From PWXP01 sp964487655 (GTDB lineage Bacteria; Planctomycetota; Planctomycetia; Pirellulales; Thermoguttaceae): a DNA stretch of 17,043 nt. The number at the start of each line of letters is the position of its first letter. Within the stretch, counting starts at the first letter, position 1. The stretch covers positions 1-17,043 of the forward strand of contig CAZASB010000071.1 of the NCBI GenBank assembly GCA_964487655.1, in the 5' to 3' direction. Below, piece by piece: positions 8,066 to 15,086 of this stretch. Below the pieces are notes generated by a model, which worked only from the letters and a program-made list of their open reading frames with translations, made no database searches and was not told where the DNA came from. Made by a program: the position numbers and the translations under genes.

Positions 8066-8103
8066 CCGAGAACTAAAGTATTTCTCGGTTCCCATGAGTT
8101 CTC
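8066..8103 (+). other. Two mutually exclusive hairpins upstream of the Tat isomerase gene
   Basis: CCGAGAA (8066-8072) pairs perfectly with TTCTCGG (8082-8088) across a 9-base loop. The overlapping segment GAGAACT (8068-8074) also pairs perfectly with AGTTCTC (8097-8103). The two stems share their left arm, so only one can form at a time. They fill the 85-bp gap before a strong ribosome-binding site. No T tract follows. They could be an RNA processing site or nothing. Confidence 0.25.
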
Positions 8104-8148
8104 CCATTGTTCCATTCCTTGATATAACCCACCTTAGGAGGATCGATC

Positions 8149-9042
8149 ATGTCAGTAACACGACGCGAGTTTCTAGCTGGAAGTACCGCCCTTGGCGTTG
8201 GCAGTCTGTTGAGCCTTCGCGGACCATCGGCCCAGGCGGCCGAGCCCTTGGTGAAGGGAACCCCTTACGCGGATCAACTCGGTTGGCGAGTCGGGTTCTC
8301 AACATATAGTTTCCGGGCGCTGACGCTTTTTGAAACGTTGGAGAAGATCGCCCAAACAGGTCTCCACTGTGCCGAGGCGTTCGCTTGGCAGAAGCTCAGC
8401 CCCGAACACGCGGACGCCAAGGTTGATCCCGGGCTGTCCGCCCCGCTCCGAAAGGCGCTCAAACAGAAGGCGGCCGACTGTGGCGTGCAGATTATCGGTT
8501 GCTATACCGGCCTGGGCAGCCCAGATGCCGCAAAGGTGTTCTTCGAGTTCGCCGCCGACATGGGATTCGAGTTCATTGTCAGCGAGCCGCCGGAATCGAT
8601 GTTCGACGCCATCGAGAAGCTTACGGACGAATACCAGATTGATCTGGCCCTGCACAACCATCCCCAGCCGTCGCATTATTGGAATCCGGAAATCGGCTTG
8701 GCGGCGCTCGAAGGCCGCGGGAAACGCATGGGTTTCTGCTGCGACACGGGCCACTGGTGCCGCTCTGATCTGGAACCGGTCGAAATGCTCAAAAAGATTG
8801 GCCCGCGAGTGAAGACCTTCCACCTGAAGGATCTGGACGACTTCGGCGTCCGCGGCGCCAAGGACGTGATCTGGGGGCAAGGCGAGGGACGCATTGCCGG
8901 TATCTTGGCGGAGGTCAAGCGGCAGGGCCTGAAGCCATACTTCGGCATCGAATGGGAACGCACCGCCGATAGCGAGCCGGAAATCCACGCTGAGTCCGCG
9001 GCCTTCCTCGAAAAGACGGCCAAAGAACTGATTGCCGGGTGA
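8149..9042 (+). CDS. Tat-exported TIM-barrel sugar isomerase/epimerase
   Basis: This is a second xylose-isomerase-like TIM-barrel protein, 297 residues. It differs from the first gene of the operon in having a twin-arginine signal: TRREFLAGSTALGVGSLLSL (4-23) with cleavage near AQAAEP (about residue 31). It should therefore fold with its metal in the cytoplasm and be exported to the periplasm. The barrel shows SEPP (145-148), HNHPQP (169-174), CDTGHW (198-203), HLKD (225-228) and IEWE (267-270), consistent with Glu/Asp/His/Glu metal ligation. The start at 8149 is secured by TTAGGAGG seven bases upstream. Neighbours are the ThuA protein (85 bp upstream) and the Tat-exported oxidoreductase (69 bp downstream). 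In related planctomycete clusters such pairs act on sugar derivatives; the substrate here is unknown. Confidence 0.88.
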   Translation: MSVTRREFLAGSTALGVGSLLSLRGPSAQAAEPLVKGTPYADQLGWRVGFSTYSFRALTLFETLEKIAQTGLHCAEAFAWQKLSPEHADAKVDPGLSAPLRKALKQKAADCGVQIIGCYTGLGSPDAAKVFFEFAADMGFEFIVSEPPESMFDAIEKLTDEYQIDLALHNHPQPSHYWNPEIGLAALEGRGKRMGFCCDTGHWCRSDLEPVEMLKKIGPRVKTFHLKDLDDFGVRGAKDVIWGQGEGRIAGILAEVKRQGLKPYFGIEWERTADSEPEIHAESAAFLEKTAKELIAG

Positions 9043-9111
9043 CGTCGCGCGGCTTTGGTCGGCTGTAGTTCAACAGAAGTAAATCATCACGCTGCATATC
9101 GGAGGTGCTAT

Positions 9112-10470
9112 ATGATGTCTACCCTGCAAAATGGAAGGCGAAAGGGCCTTCTTCTTTCACGGCGGCACTTCGTCGCCGGTGCCTTGGCTGGCGTTGCCGG
9201 CCCGCAACTTATTCCTGCCTCAGCGCTCGGCAAGGAAGGTCAGATGCCGCCGAGCGAACGGATTACCATTGGGATGTTCGGCGTGGGGAATCGTGGCACG
9301 AGTTCCCTTGGCTCCATGCGTCCGTTGCCAGACCACCAGGTCGTTGCAATCGCCGACTGCCGGCGGCCTAGGGCCGAATTGGCTCAGCAGCGGGTCAACT
9401 CGGTTTACGCGGACCGGGTGGGGAAACAGGACTACAAGGGCTGTGAAATCTACAACGATTTCCGTGACGTTCTCGCCCGCGACGATATCAACGTTGTATG
9501 GGGATGCGTGCCTGATCATTGGCACGGCGTCGTCTACAATCGCGCGATTGAAGCGGGAATGGACATGTATGCTGAGAAGCCAGTCACGCGGTGGATTGCC
9601 GAGGGGCTCCGCGTCCGCGAGGCCGTGCGCAAGTACGGCTGTGTTTTCCAGACGGGCACGCAGCAACGCAGCCAGACGCATTTCCGCCACGCTTGCGAGC
9701 TGGCCCGCAACGGTTATCTTGGCAAAGTCCATACGGCGGAGGTCGGCGCGCCCGGCGGACGTTCGTATCCAGCCGTCGCACCTTCCGAGCCGCCCGAGGG
9801 CTTCGATTACGACATGTGGACCGGTCCGGCGCCGTATATTCCATTTGACACGAGCCGGTGCGAATGGCTGGCCATGTACATGATTTCGCACTACTGCGCG
9901 GGTTTCATTACGAACTGGGGCGTTCACCACCTGGACATCGCCGGGTGGGGATGCCCCGAGATGTTCCGAAAACCCTTCGAGGTTGAGGGAACCGGCGCGC
10001 TGCCCACCGAGGGCATGACCGATACCTGGATCTCCTGGAACATGGAACTCCGCTGGAAGAGCGGATTGACGATGAAGTTCTCCAACAGCGGCAACCCGTA
10101 CAAGCAGGGCTGTCGGTTCGTCGGCGACGAAGGTTGGGTCCATGTCAATCGGGCTGGCATCTCCGCGGAGCCGGAATCGCTTCTTTCCGTACAACTGAAG
10201 CCGAGCGATAAGCCTTTACACGCCAGCCCAAGTTTCGACAACCCCTATACCGGACATACGGCCGACTTTTTTAACTCCGTTCGTACTCGGCGCGACCCGG
10301 TTGCGCCCGTGGAGGAGGGACATGCGGCCAGCACGCTTGGAAACGTCTGCGATATTTCGCTGCGGCTGGGACGCAAGCTCACCTGGGATACACCAAACGA
10401 CCGGTTCGTTGATGACGACGATGCCAATGCCATGCTGTCCCGGGCCGCGCGTAGCCCGTGGAGCATCTGA
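9112..10470 (+). CDS. Tat-exported Gfo/Idh/MocA family oxidoreductase
   Basis: This is an NAD(P)-dependent sugar/polyol dehydrogenase-type enzyme, 452 residues. A twin-arginine motif SRRHFVAGALAG (16-27) marks export with bound cofactor. A Rossmann fold begins at about residue 51, with the glycine-rich loop GVGNRG (57-62). The conserved lysine motif EKP is at 155-157. The second-domain active-site stretch WGVHHLDIAGWG (269-280) supplies the likely catalytic His. This architecture matches the planctomycete Tat-secreted Gfo/Idh/MocA subgroup. The start at 9112 follows GGAGGT by five bases; the adjacent ATG at 9115 is equally possible and gives an eight-base spacing. An upstream in-frame ATG at 9055 would bury the signal peptide. 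It is the fourth gene of the operon, 29 bp before the HEAT gene. It may oxidise or reduce C3 of a sugar or inositol, but this is not shown. Confidence 0.92.
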   Translation: MMSTLQNGRRKGLLLSRRHFVAGALAGVAGPQLIPASALGKEGQMPPSERITIGMFGVGNRGTSSLGSMRPLPDHQVVAIADCRRPRAELAQQRVNSVYADRVGKQDYKGCEIYNDFRDVLARDDINVVWGCVPDHWHGVVYNRAIEAGMDMYAEKPVTRWIAEGLRVREAVRKYGCVFQTGTQQRSQTHFRHACELARNGYLGKVHTAEVGAPGGRSYPAVAPSEPPEGFDYDMWTGPAPYIPFDTSRCEWLAMYMISHYCAGFITNWGVHHLDIAGWGCPEMFRKPFEVEGTGALPTEGMTDTWISWNMELRWKSGLTMKFSNSGNPYKQGCRFVGDEGWVHVNRAGISAEPESLLSVQLKPSDKPLHASPSFDNPYTGHTADFFNSVRTRRDPVAPVEEGHAASTLGNVCDISLRLGRKLTWDTPNDRFVDDDDANAMLSRAARSPWSI

Positions 10471-10499
10471 ACCAATCAAGCATGAAAGGAGCTTTCAAT

Positions 10500-12542
10500 A
10501 TGACAATACGATACTTTGCGACCGTGGCCCTTTTCGCCGCGGTGACGATTGGAACCGCGGCACGAGTCCAGGCCGACGTGTCGATCGACAACGCCTGGAA
10601 AGCTTTGCCCAGTTACGAGTATGGTCAGGACATGGCCCCACTTTTCGCAATCGATCAGGCTGTGATCCAGGCAATGAGTTCTCCCGAGACGCGCACGGTC
10701 TGCGCTGCCCGGCTGGCGAAGCTGCTCGACGATTCCGCGGCTACCCTCGCCGCCAAGCAGTACGTATGCCTGCAGTTGCGGCAAATTGGCACATCCGCCG
10801 AAGTGCCCATCCTTGCCAATGCCCTTTTGAAGACCGAGACATCGGACATCGCGCGTCAGGCGCTTCAGGCTATTCCCGGCGAAGAGTCGTTGGTCGCGTT
10901 GCGCGCGGCTCTAGCCGAGTTTCAGGGAGAAGCCTTGACGGGCGTCGTCAATTCGTTGGGCACGCGAGGCGACGCCCAATCGGTATCTGCCTTAAAGAAA
11001 CTGGCCGGCCACAAGGACAAACTGGTGGCCGAAGCGGCCGTGCGAGCGCTTGGGAACATTGCCGATGAAGCGTCGGCCACCTTCCTGCTCTCCAGGACCG
11101 ACACGTCCAACCCGCGTACGTTGGCCGTGGCCTTGCTGCGTTGCGCCCGTTCGTTTGCGGCATCCGGCAAGGGCGACCAAGCCGAGGCCATCTATCGCAA
11201 ACTGAGTGAAGCCGGCCAACCGGCCGGGGCACGTCATGCGGCCTTCGAAGCCCTCCTGGCCATGCAAAAGACGCCCATGGCGGCGACCGTGAGTCAGTGG
11301 CTTGCCGTGGACGATCCCGTCCAACGCCGCGTTGCCGCAAGGCATCTCGACGCACTGTCCGACGCGGAGCTTGACTCGCTGCTCGATACGATGAACTCGC
11401 TTGACGAGGCCACGCAAACAACCCTTTTGCAGGTAAGCGTTGAACGCAAGGGGGGCGAAATGCTCCAGATTGCGACTGAACTTGCGAAGAGCGAGGACGA
11501 GGGGAAGAAGCGGGCCGGTGTACGGCTCCTGGGGCAAACAGGGAATCTGGCCGCGATACCGATCTTGATAGACGCGCTGGCCACTGGCGGCCTGGTAACC
11601 GACGCCGCCCGCGACGCCCTGATGCAGTTTCCCCGCGGCGAGGTCGCGCCTACGCTGTTTGCGACCCTTGCCGAGCGCCCCGCGATTCGTGCCCCGGTAA
11701 TCGACCTCCTGGCGCGGATGAAGTACTACGAGGCGATTGACGCGATCATCGAACTAGCCGAACAGGAAGCTCCGGAGACTTACGGCCCGGCTCTGGATGG
11801 GCTCCGCGTGATTTGCGATCCTGACACGAGTGATATCCCTCGACTGGTGAAGCTGCTTTTGCGGAGTCAGCCCGGGCAACATGCCGACGAGGTGGAGAAG
11901 ACCATCCTGGTTGTATGCGACAAGCTGCCGGCCGATGCCGACCATTCCGAACTGGTGCTGGCCGCGCTTCGGGGCGTGTCCGAGTCGCAGATCGCGAAGT
12001 ATCTTCCCTTGCTAGGCCGCCTGGGCGGTCCGGAAGCCCGTAAGCGAATCGACGCCGGACTGGCTGGCGCCGACCCGGCTGTGAGAGAGGCCGCCGTCCG
12101 CGCGTTGTGCAACTGGCCCAACGCCGAGGTTGCCGACCAACTGTTGGCTATCGCGAAGAACGATGAGAACCGGACGTTCAAGCGATGGGCTCTCCGGGCG
12201 TTCATTCGAGTGGTCAGCCTCAAAAGCGACCGGTCCGATGCCGAAACCTTGGCCTTGCTGCAAGAGGCGATGCGACTGGCGGAAAACGACGATGACCGGC
12301 AACTCGTTCTGGAGCGAGCCGGCAACGTAAGAACCATGGATGCGGTCAATTGGATTGCCCCGCACCTCGACAATCCGACCTTAGCCCAGGCTACATGTCG
12401 AGCACTCGTTGAACTGGCGCACCACCGATTCCTGCGTCATCCCAACATGGACCAGTTCCGTCCGATTCTCAAGCGGATTGCCAAAATCAGCACCGATCCG
12501 GCCATTGCCGCGCGCGCCGCGCGCTATGAACAGGGCCTGTAG
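10500..12542 (+). CDS. Exported HEAT-repeat protein
   Basis: This is a 680-residue alpha-solenoid scaffold. Residues 1-25 (MTIRYFATVALFAAVTIG to AARVQA) are a Sec signal peptide. The rest is made almost wholly of HEAT/Armadillo-like helical pairs. Clear units include VSALKKLAGHKDKLVAEAAV, IPILIDALATGGLVTDAARD and RIDAGLAGADPAVREAAVRA. No catalytic motif and no CxxCH haem site was seen, unlike the PVC-type HEAT cytochromes. The start at 10500 has AAAGGAG ending eight bases upstream; the frame is open to 10458, overlapping the previous stop, but that extension disrupts the signal peptide. It is the last gene of the sugar operon, 29 bp after the oxidoreductase. Such proteins bind other proteins or form spirals on surfaces, so a scaffolding role for the exported enzymes is possible but inferred only from position. 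Confidence 0.85.
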   Translation: MTIRYFATVALFAAVTIGTAARVQADVSIDNAWKALPSYEYGQDMAPLFAIDQAVIQAMSSPETRTVCAARLAKLLDDSAATLAAKQYVCLQLRQIGTSAEVPILANALLKTETSDIARQALQAIPGEESLVALRAALAEFQGEALTGVVNSLGTRGDAQSVSALKKLAGHKDKLVAEAAVRALGNIADEASATFLLSRTDTSNPRTLAVALLRCARSFAASGKGDQAEAIYRKLSEAGQPAGARHAAFEALLAMQKTPMAATVSQWLAVDDPVQRRVAARHLDALSDAELDSLLDTMNSLDEATQTTLLQVSVERKGGEMLQIATELAKSEDEGKKRAGVRLLGQTGNLAAIPILIDALATGGLVTDAARDALMQFPRGEVAPTLFATLAERPAIRAPVIDLLARMKYYEAIDAIIELAEQEAPETYGPALDGLRVICDPDTSDIPRLVKLLLRSQPGQHADEVEKTILVVCDKLPADADHSELVLAALRGVSESQIAKYLPLLGRLGGPEARKRIDAGLAGADPAVREAAVRALCNWPNAEVADQLLAIAKNDENRTFKRWALRAFIRVVSLKSDRSDAETLALLQEAMRLAENDDDRQLVLERAGNVRTMDAVNWIAPHLDNPTLAQATCRALVELAHHRFLRHPNMDQFRPILKRIAKISTDPAIAARAARYEQGL

Positions 12543-12552
12543 AGAATAACGA

Positions 12553-12924
12553 TTACTCCTTTTGCGAAGAGAGCGACCGACGGGCTTGTTCCGCCGGTCG
12601 CCGTTCAATGCGCGAAGGAGCCTGCTGGACCGTCAGGTTGTGGAGGCAATTCGAACGTAGCTGTCTATTGTGCGCGCAGCACAAGACGCGTAGCTCTTCC
12701 TCCAATTTCGTGACGCGGCGCTGGCGACCGGCGGCAGCGAAACGCTTGTCGCTGGCAACTCGTTTTGCCGTCCGACAGATCGACAGCAACGAATCGGTCA
12801 ACTCGCGGTACCTGGTGTCTTCGGGAGCCTGCAGCGTCAGCTTGATCGCTTTACAAAGCAGATGAGCCCAGCACTTTTGCGCCTGTCCAGCGACAAGCCC
12901 AAAGTGTAAACCTGATAAGCCAGT
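12553..12924 (-). pseudogene. IS66-type transposase remnant
   Basis: Read leftward, the frame entering near 12924 encodes AGQAQKCWAHLLCKAIKLTL, then APEDTRYRELTDSLLSICRT, then AKRVASDKRF, and then RQRRVTKLEEELRVLC. The CWAH box (12873-12862) followed by a basic helical region and a charged stretch ending in LC is what IS66-family transposases show between the second and third catalytic acids. No start codon, N-terminal zinc-finger part or C-terminal E/TNN region is visible. The frame loses resemblance after about 12676 and stops at 12553. Roughly 75 recognisable residues remain of an enzyme that normally has over 450. No terminal inverted repeats or target duplication were recognised. It abuts the broken ABC gene at about 12925-12938 and is probably the relic of the event that cut it. 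Confidence 0.6.
12573..12601. terminator. Strong hairpin 31 bp after the HEAT gene, candidate operon end
   Basis: GCGACCG (12573-12579) pairs with CGGTCGC (12595-12601), and CGG (12581-12583) pairs with CCG (12591-12593). This makes an 11-position stem with one A-C mismatch and a 7-base loop. It starts 31 bp after the stop of the last operon gene, which suits transcript termination or stabilisation. There is no T tract on the + strand, so a classic intrinsic terminator is not supported. It also overlaps the end of the transposase remnant frame and could be an insertion-sequence feature instead. Confidence 0.35.
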
Positions 12925-12938
12925 GCAATTCCGGACGG

Positions 12939-14093
12939 GGTATCACTTTCTTCGTCACCACGCACTACATGGACGAGGCCGAACGATGCAGCCGCGTCGG
13001 CTACATCCATCAATCGCGGTTGTTGGTGCTAGGCGACGCGGACGACCTGAAGCAATTGGCCGAGGTAACGCCAGACGGAATGCACCGCCTGGAACTGATC
13101 GTTCCACATCCGATTGAACAATTGCTGGAGATGCGTCAGATCAAGGGAGTGGAAGACGCCACGCTTTTCGGCGAGACGATCCATGCATTGGTCGACGACA
13201 AGCTGGGGCACGACGACCTGCTCCGACAGATCGACGTACCGGCCGAACAAGCGGTAATTCGCGAGATACCGCCCACGTTGGAAGACGTGTTCGTCATGCT
13301 CACCGGCCAAGCGGAGCGACGGCATAACGCGGGAGAACCGCCGCGGCCAACTCGGCGGTTGGATGAGGACCGCGAAAGCGAGACGCTGATCGAGCCCGGT
13401 ATCGGTGAGATATTGAAGTCACCCGCACCGGTGCCGCGACGAAGGCGGAGCGACGAGGGCTTCTCGGCAATCGCCGTCAAGGAGTTCGCCCACATTCGCC
13501 GCCAGCCTGCGACGTTGTTCTTCCTGCTCGTCGTACCGGTGATGCAAACGATCATCTTTGGCTTCGCGATTGACATGCAGATCGAGAACATCCCCACGGT
13601 CGTATTCGACATGGACGGACGTCGCCATGCCCGCGAGTTGGTTGAACGATTCGTGAACACGCGCAAGTTTACGATCATCGAGTACGTGTTCGATCAGGAG
13701 CAGTTTCGCCGGGCGATGACTTCCGGGCAGGCAAGGGTGGGAATTCGCATCCCGCCAAAGTACAGCGAGGCCCTGGTGCTCGGTCGGCAGGCGCAGGTGC
13801 AGGTGCTCGTTGACGGCAGTGATTCGCAGGTAGCGGCCCTCATGCTGGCATTCATTGTAATGCTGCCGTCCGTGCTGCTCTCGGGTTTCATGTTCCCTCG
13901 GAGCGAGATGCCGACGATCATCTATATGTTCACGTTTGCCATCCCCGTCACCCATTTCATCGAGATTCTGCGCGGCATCGTCCTACGCGGCGCCGACGCG
14001 TTTGATCTGACCGGGCCGATTGTCTGGCTGACGATCTGCACGCTTGCAATCCTCGGTCTTTCGGTTGCACGGTTCCGTAAGCAGTTGACTTGA
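12939..14093 (+). pseudogene. ABC exporter (ATPase-permease fusion), 5'-truncated and apparently internally deleted
   Basis: The readable frame starts with GITFFVTTHYMDEAERCSRV, the H-loop end of a drug/ABC-2-type ATPase. Walker A, Q-loop, signature and Walker B (about 190 residues) are missing upstream. The C-terminal ATPase part ends PPTLEDVFVMLTG, followed by a polar, Arg/Pro-rich linker and then an ABC-2 permease beginning FSAIAVKEFAHIRRQPATLF. Its first helix (VVPVMQTIIFGFAI) and the extracytoplasmic domain are present. Then VLVDGSDSQVAA (about 13808-13840) runs straight into LMLAFIVMLPSVLLSGFMFP, a segment that normally comes some 150-170 residues later, so several central helices appear to be lost in frame. 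The final TM segments and RFRKQLT end look normal. ATG 12969 could start a 374-residue product, but it could not work as a transporter. Confidence 0.8.
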
Positions 14094-14116
14094 GCCCGCC
14101 CTTCGGAGGCAATCCA

Positions 14117-14206
14117 ATGCGGAAATCGAACCCACGGAAACGGAGGCGACGGATGGCACAGCCCATGTCGGCGGGGTTACGAAAGGCCCAGCCAGCGGCG
14201 GAGTGA
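14117..14206 (+). pseudogene. Short start-like ORF after the ABC remnant, possible stump of the next operon gene
   Basis: ATG 14117 follows GGAGG (14105-14109) by seven bases and lies 23 bp after the ABC remnant's stop. It opens a 29-codon frame that is very Arg/Lys-rich (RKRRRRM at residues 7-13) and stops at 14204-14206. Its last 30 bases overlap the 3' end of the convergent toxin gene. ABC-2 exporter genes are often followed by a second permease gene with a basic N-terminus, so this may be its stump. No similarity can be claimed over so short a length. Confidence 0.25.
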
Positions 14207-14509
14207 CTGCTCGATGCGATGCGCATCGGCGGCGGAGAGTTGGCCCACCGCCCGCAGAATCAGGCTCCCATGAACCGTATATATCCCACGCTTGACCGCC
14301 GAGGGCACATTCAGGCCGGCCGCTTGCCAGTCGCCCAGCGCAAACTCGCCGGTGCCAAGGCGTCCGATGCGGCTGGTCAATGGCACGACGAAATGATCGA
14401 GCGAAGGGTGCGGGCCGCCAACCACGACCGCCGGGCGGACTTTGTTGCCCGTCAGGTCGGAGAACGGATAGCGGACGAGTACGACGCTATTCTTGGACAA
14501 GTTCGGCAT
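14177..14509 (-). CDS. Type II toxin, PemK/MazF family endoribonuclease
   Basis: This is a 110-residue PemK/MazF-like toxin, a fold that cuts mRNA when not held by its antitoxin. The N-terminal strand pattern VVLVRYPFSDLTGNKVRPAV (9-28) contains the conserved RP pair, whose Arg25 matches the catalytic Arg of the family. PLTS (44-47) supplies the conserved Thr/Ser, and VKRGIYTV and the closing helix follow as expected. Length is normal (about 110). The start at 14509 (MPNLSKNSVVLV) is chosen because it fits family N-termini; an ATG at 14545 in frame would overlap the antitoxin further. It overlaps the antitoxin gene by 23 bp, so translation is probably coupled. It is convergent with the broken exporter region. 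Confidence 0.88.
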   Translation of the reverse strand: MPNLSKNSVVLVRYPFSDLTGNKVRPAVVVGGPHPSLDHFVVPLTSRIGRLGTGEFALGDWQAAGLNVPSAVKRGIYTVHGSLILRAVGQLSAADAHRIEQSLRRWLGLS

Positions 14510-14693
14510 AGACGTCGTCTTCAGCGTTGTCCCAGACGGCGGCAAGCGACCGCCCCACCGCCTGCAACCAGAACGGATCGTCCTGGTTCTCAGGGAGGAC
14601 TGTCACGAGGACACTGGCGCCTTCAGGCAGTTGGCCGGGTTCGGTCAATTCAACCTTTCCGTTATGCACGACGGCCCACATCGTTTGAATCAT
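14487..14693 (-). CDS. Antitoxin partner of the PemK/MazF toxin
   Basis: This is a 68-residue protein preceding and overlapping the toxin gene, as expected for an antitoxin. The N-terminal half (VVHNGKVELTEPGQLPEGAS, then VLVTVLP) resembles the beta-rich DNA-binding start of small AbrB-like/DUF104-type antitoxins. The C-terminal half (DDPFWLQAVGRSLAAVWDNA, then EDDVYAEL) is an acidic helix of the kind that occupies a MazF-type toxin's active groove. The start at 14693 has GGAG eight bases upstream; ATG 14681 is a possible alternative. It probably represses its own promoter together with the toxin, as is normal for such pairs. The exact antitoxin family is uncertain. Confidence 0.8.
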   Translation of the reverse strand: MIQTMWAVVHNGKVELTEPGQLPEGASVLVTVLPENQDDPFWLQAVGRSLAAVWDNAEDDVYAELVQE

Positions 14694-14733
14694 GGCGAGG
14701 TCTCCGGTGAACACGCATCTTGCACCTATCCTA

Positions 14734-14762
14734 ATGATAACCGGGTCGGGGTCGGCTGTAAA
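14734..14762 (-). promoter_or_regulatory. Promoter of the toxin-antitoxin operon
   Basis: Reading leftward, TTTACA (14762-14757), exactly 17 bp, then TATCAT (14739-14734): each hexamer is one base off the sigma-70 consensus. The -10 lies about 40 bp upstream of the antitoxin ATG. This is the best promoter match noticed in the window. Confidence 0.6.
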
Positions 14763-15086
14763 GCGTCTGAATGGTCGCCCTCAAGGCGGAGTGGCTGGTC
14801 AACGACTATTACCGGTGCGAAGGGCTGCGGTTGTTCAAGATCAAGCCACCGGGTTGCAATGGCTGGCGCGGTGAGCGCCCTGCTGGGGTTTGGGCGGCGA
14901 GCAACAGCACTTCGGCGATATGGACACGGTGGCCACGGAAGACCTACGTTAACGTGTCAACCTGAACTTATGAACTTGTCACAACAATGACACAATCTGC
15001 CACTCCCCTCCGTCCATCCCGTATACTGGTGTAGAAGGCTTCGCCGATGTTGCCCGAGACCCCCCCTACGGAAGGATACCTGCTCC
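14763..15086. other. Gap between the toxin-antitoxin promoter and the M14 gene
   Basis: There is no recognised gene. A 64-codon frame on the + strand (14771-14965, starting MVALKAEWLVNDYYRCEGLR) has no visible ribosome-binding site and matches nothing I know; it may be a decayed fragment. A small inverted repeat TTGTCA/TGACA sits at 14976-14992. TATACT at 15022-15027 could be a -10 for the following gene, but no -35 is found at the right distance. Confidence 0.4.

Noticed and set aside
9055..9080. tRNA-like stretch GGCTGTAGTTCAACAG
   Set aside because: No acceptor, anticodon or T-arm pairing follows; chance resemblance.
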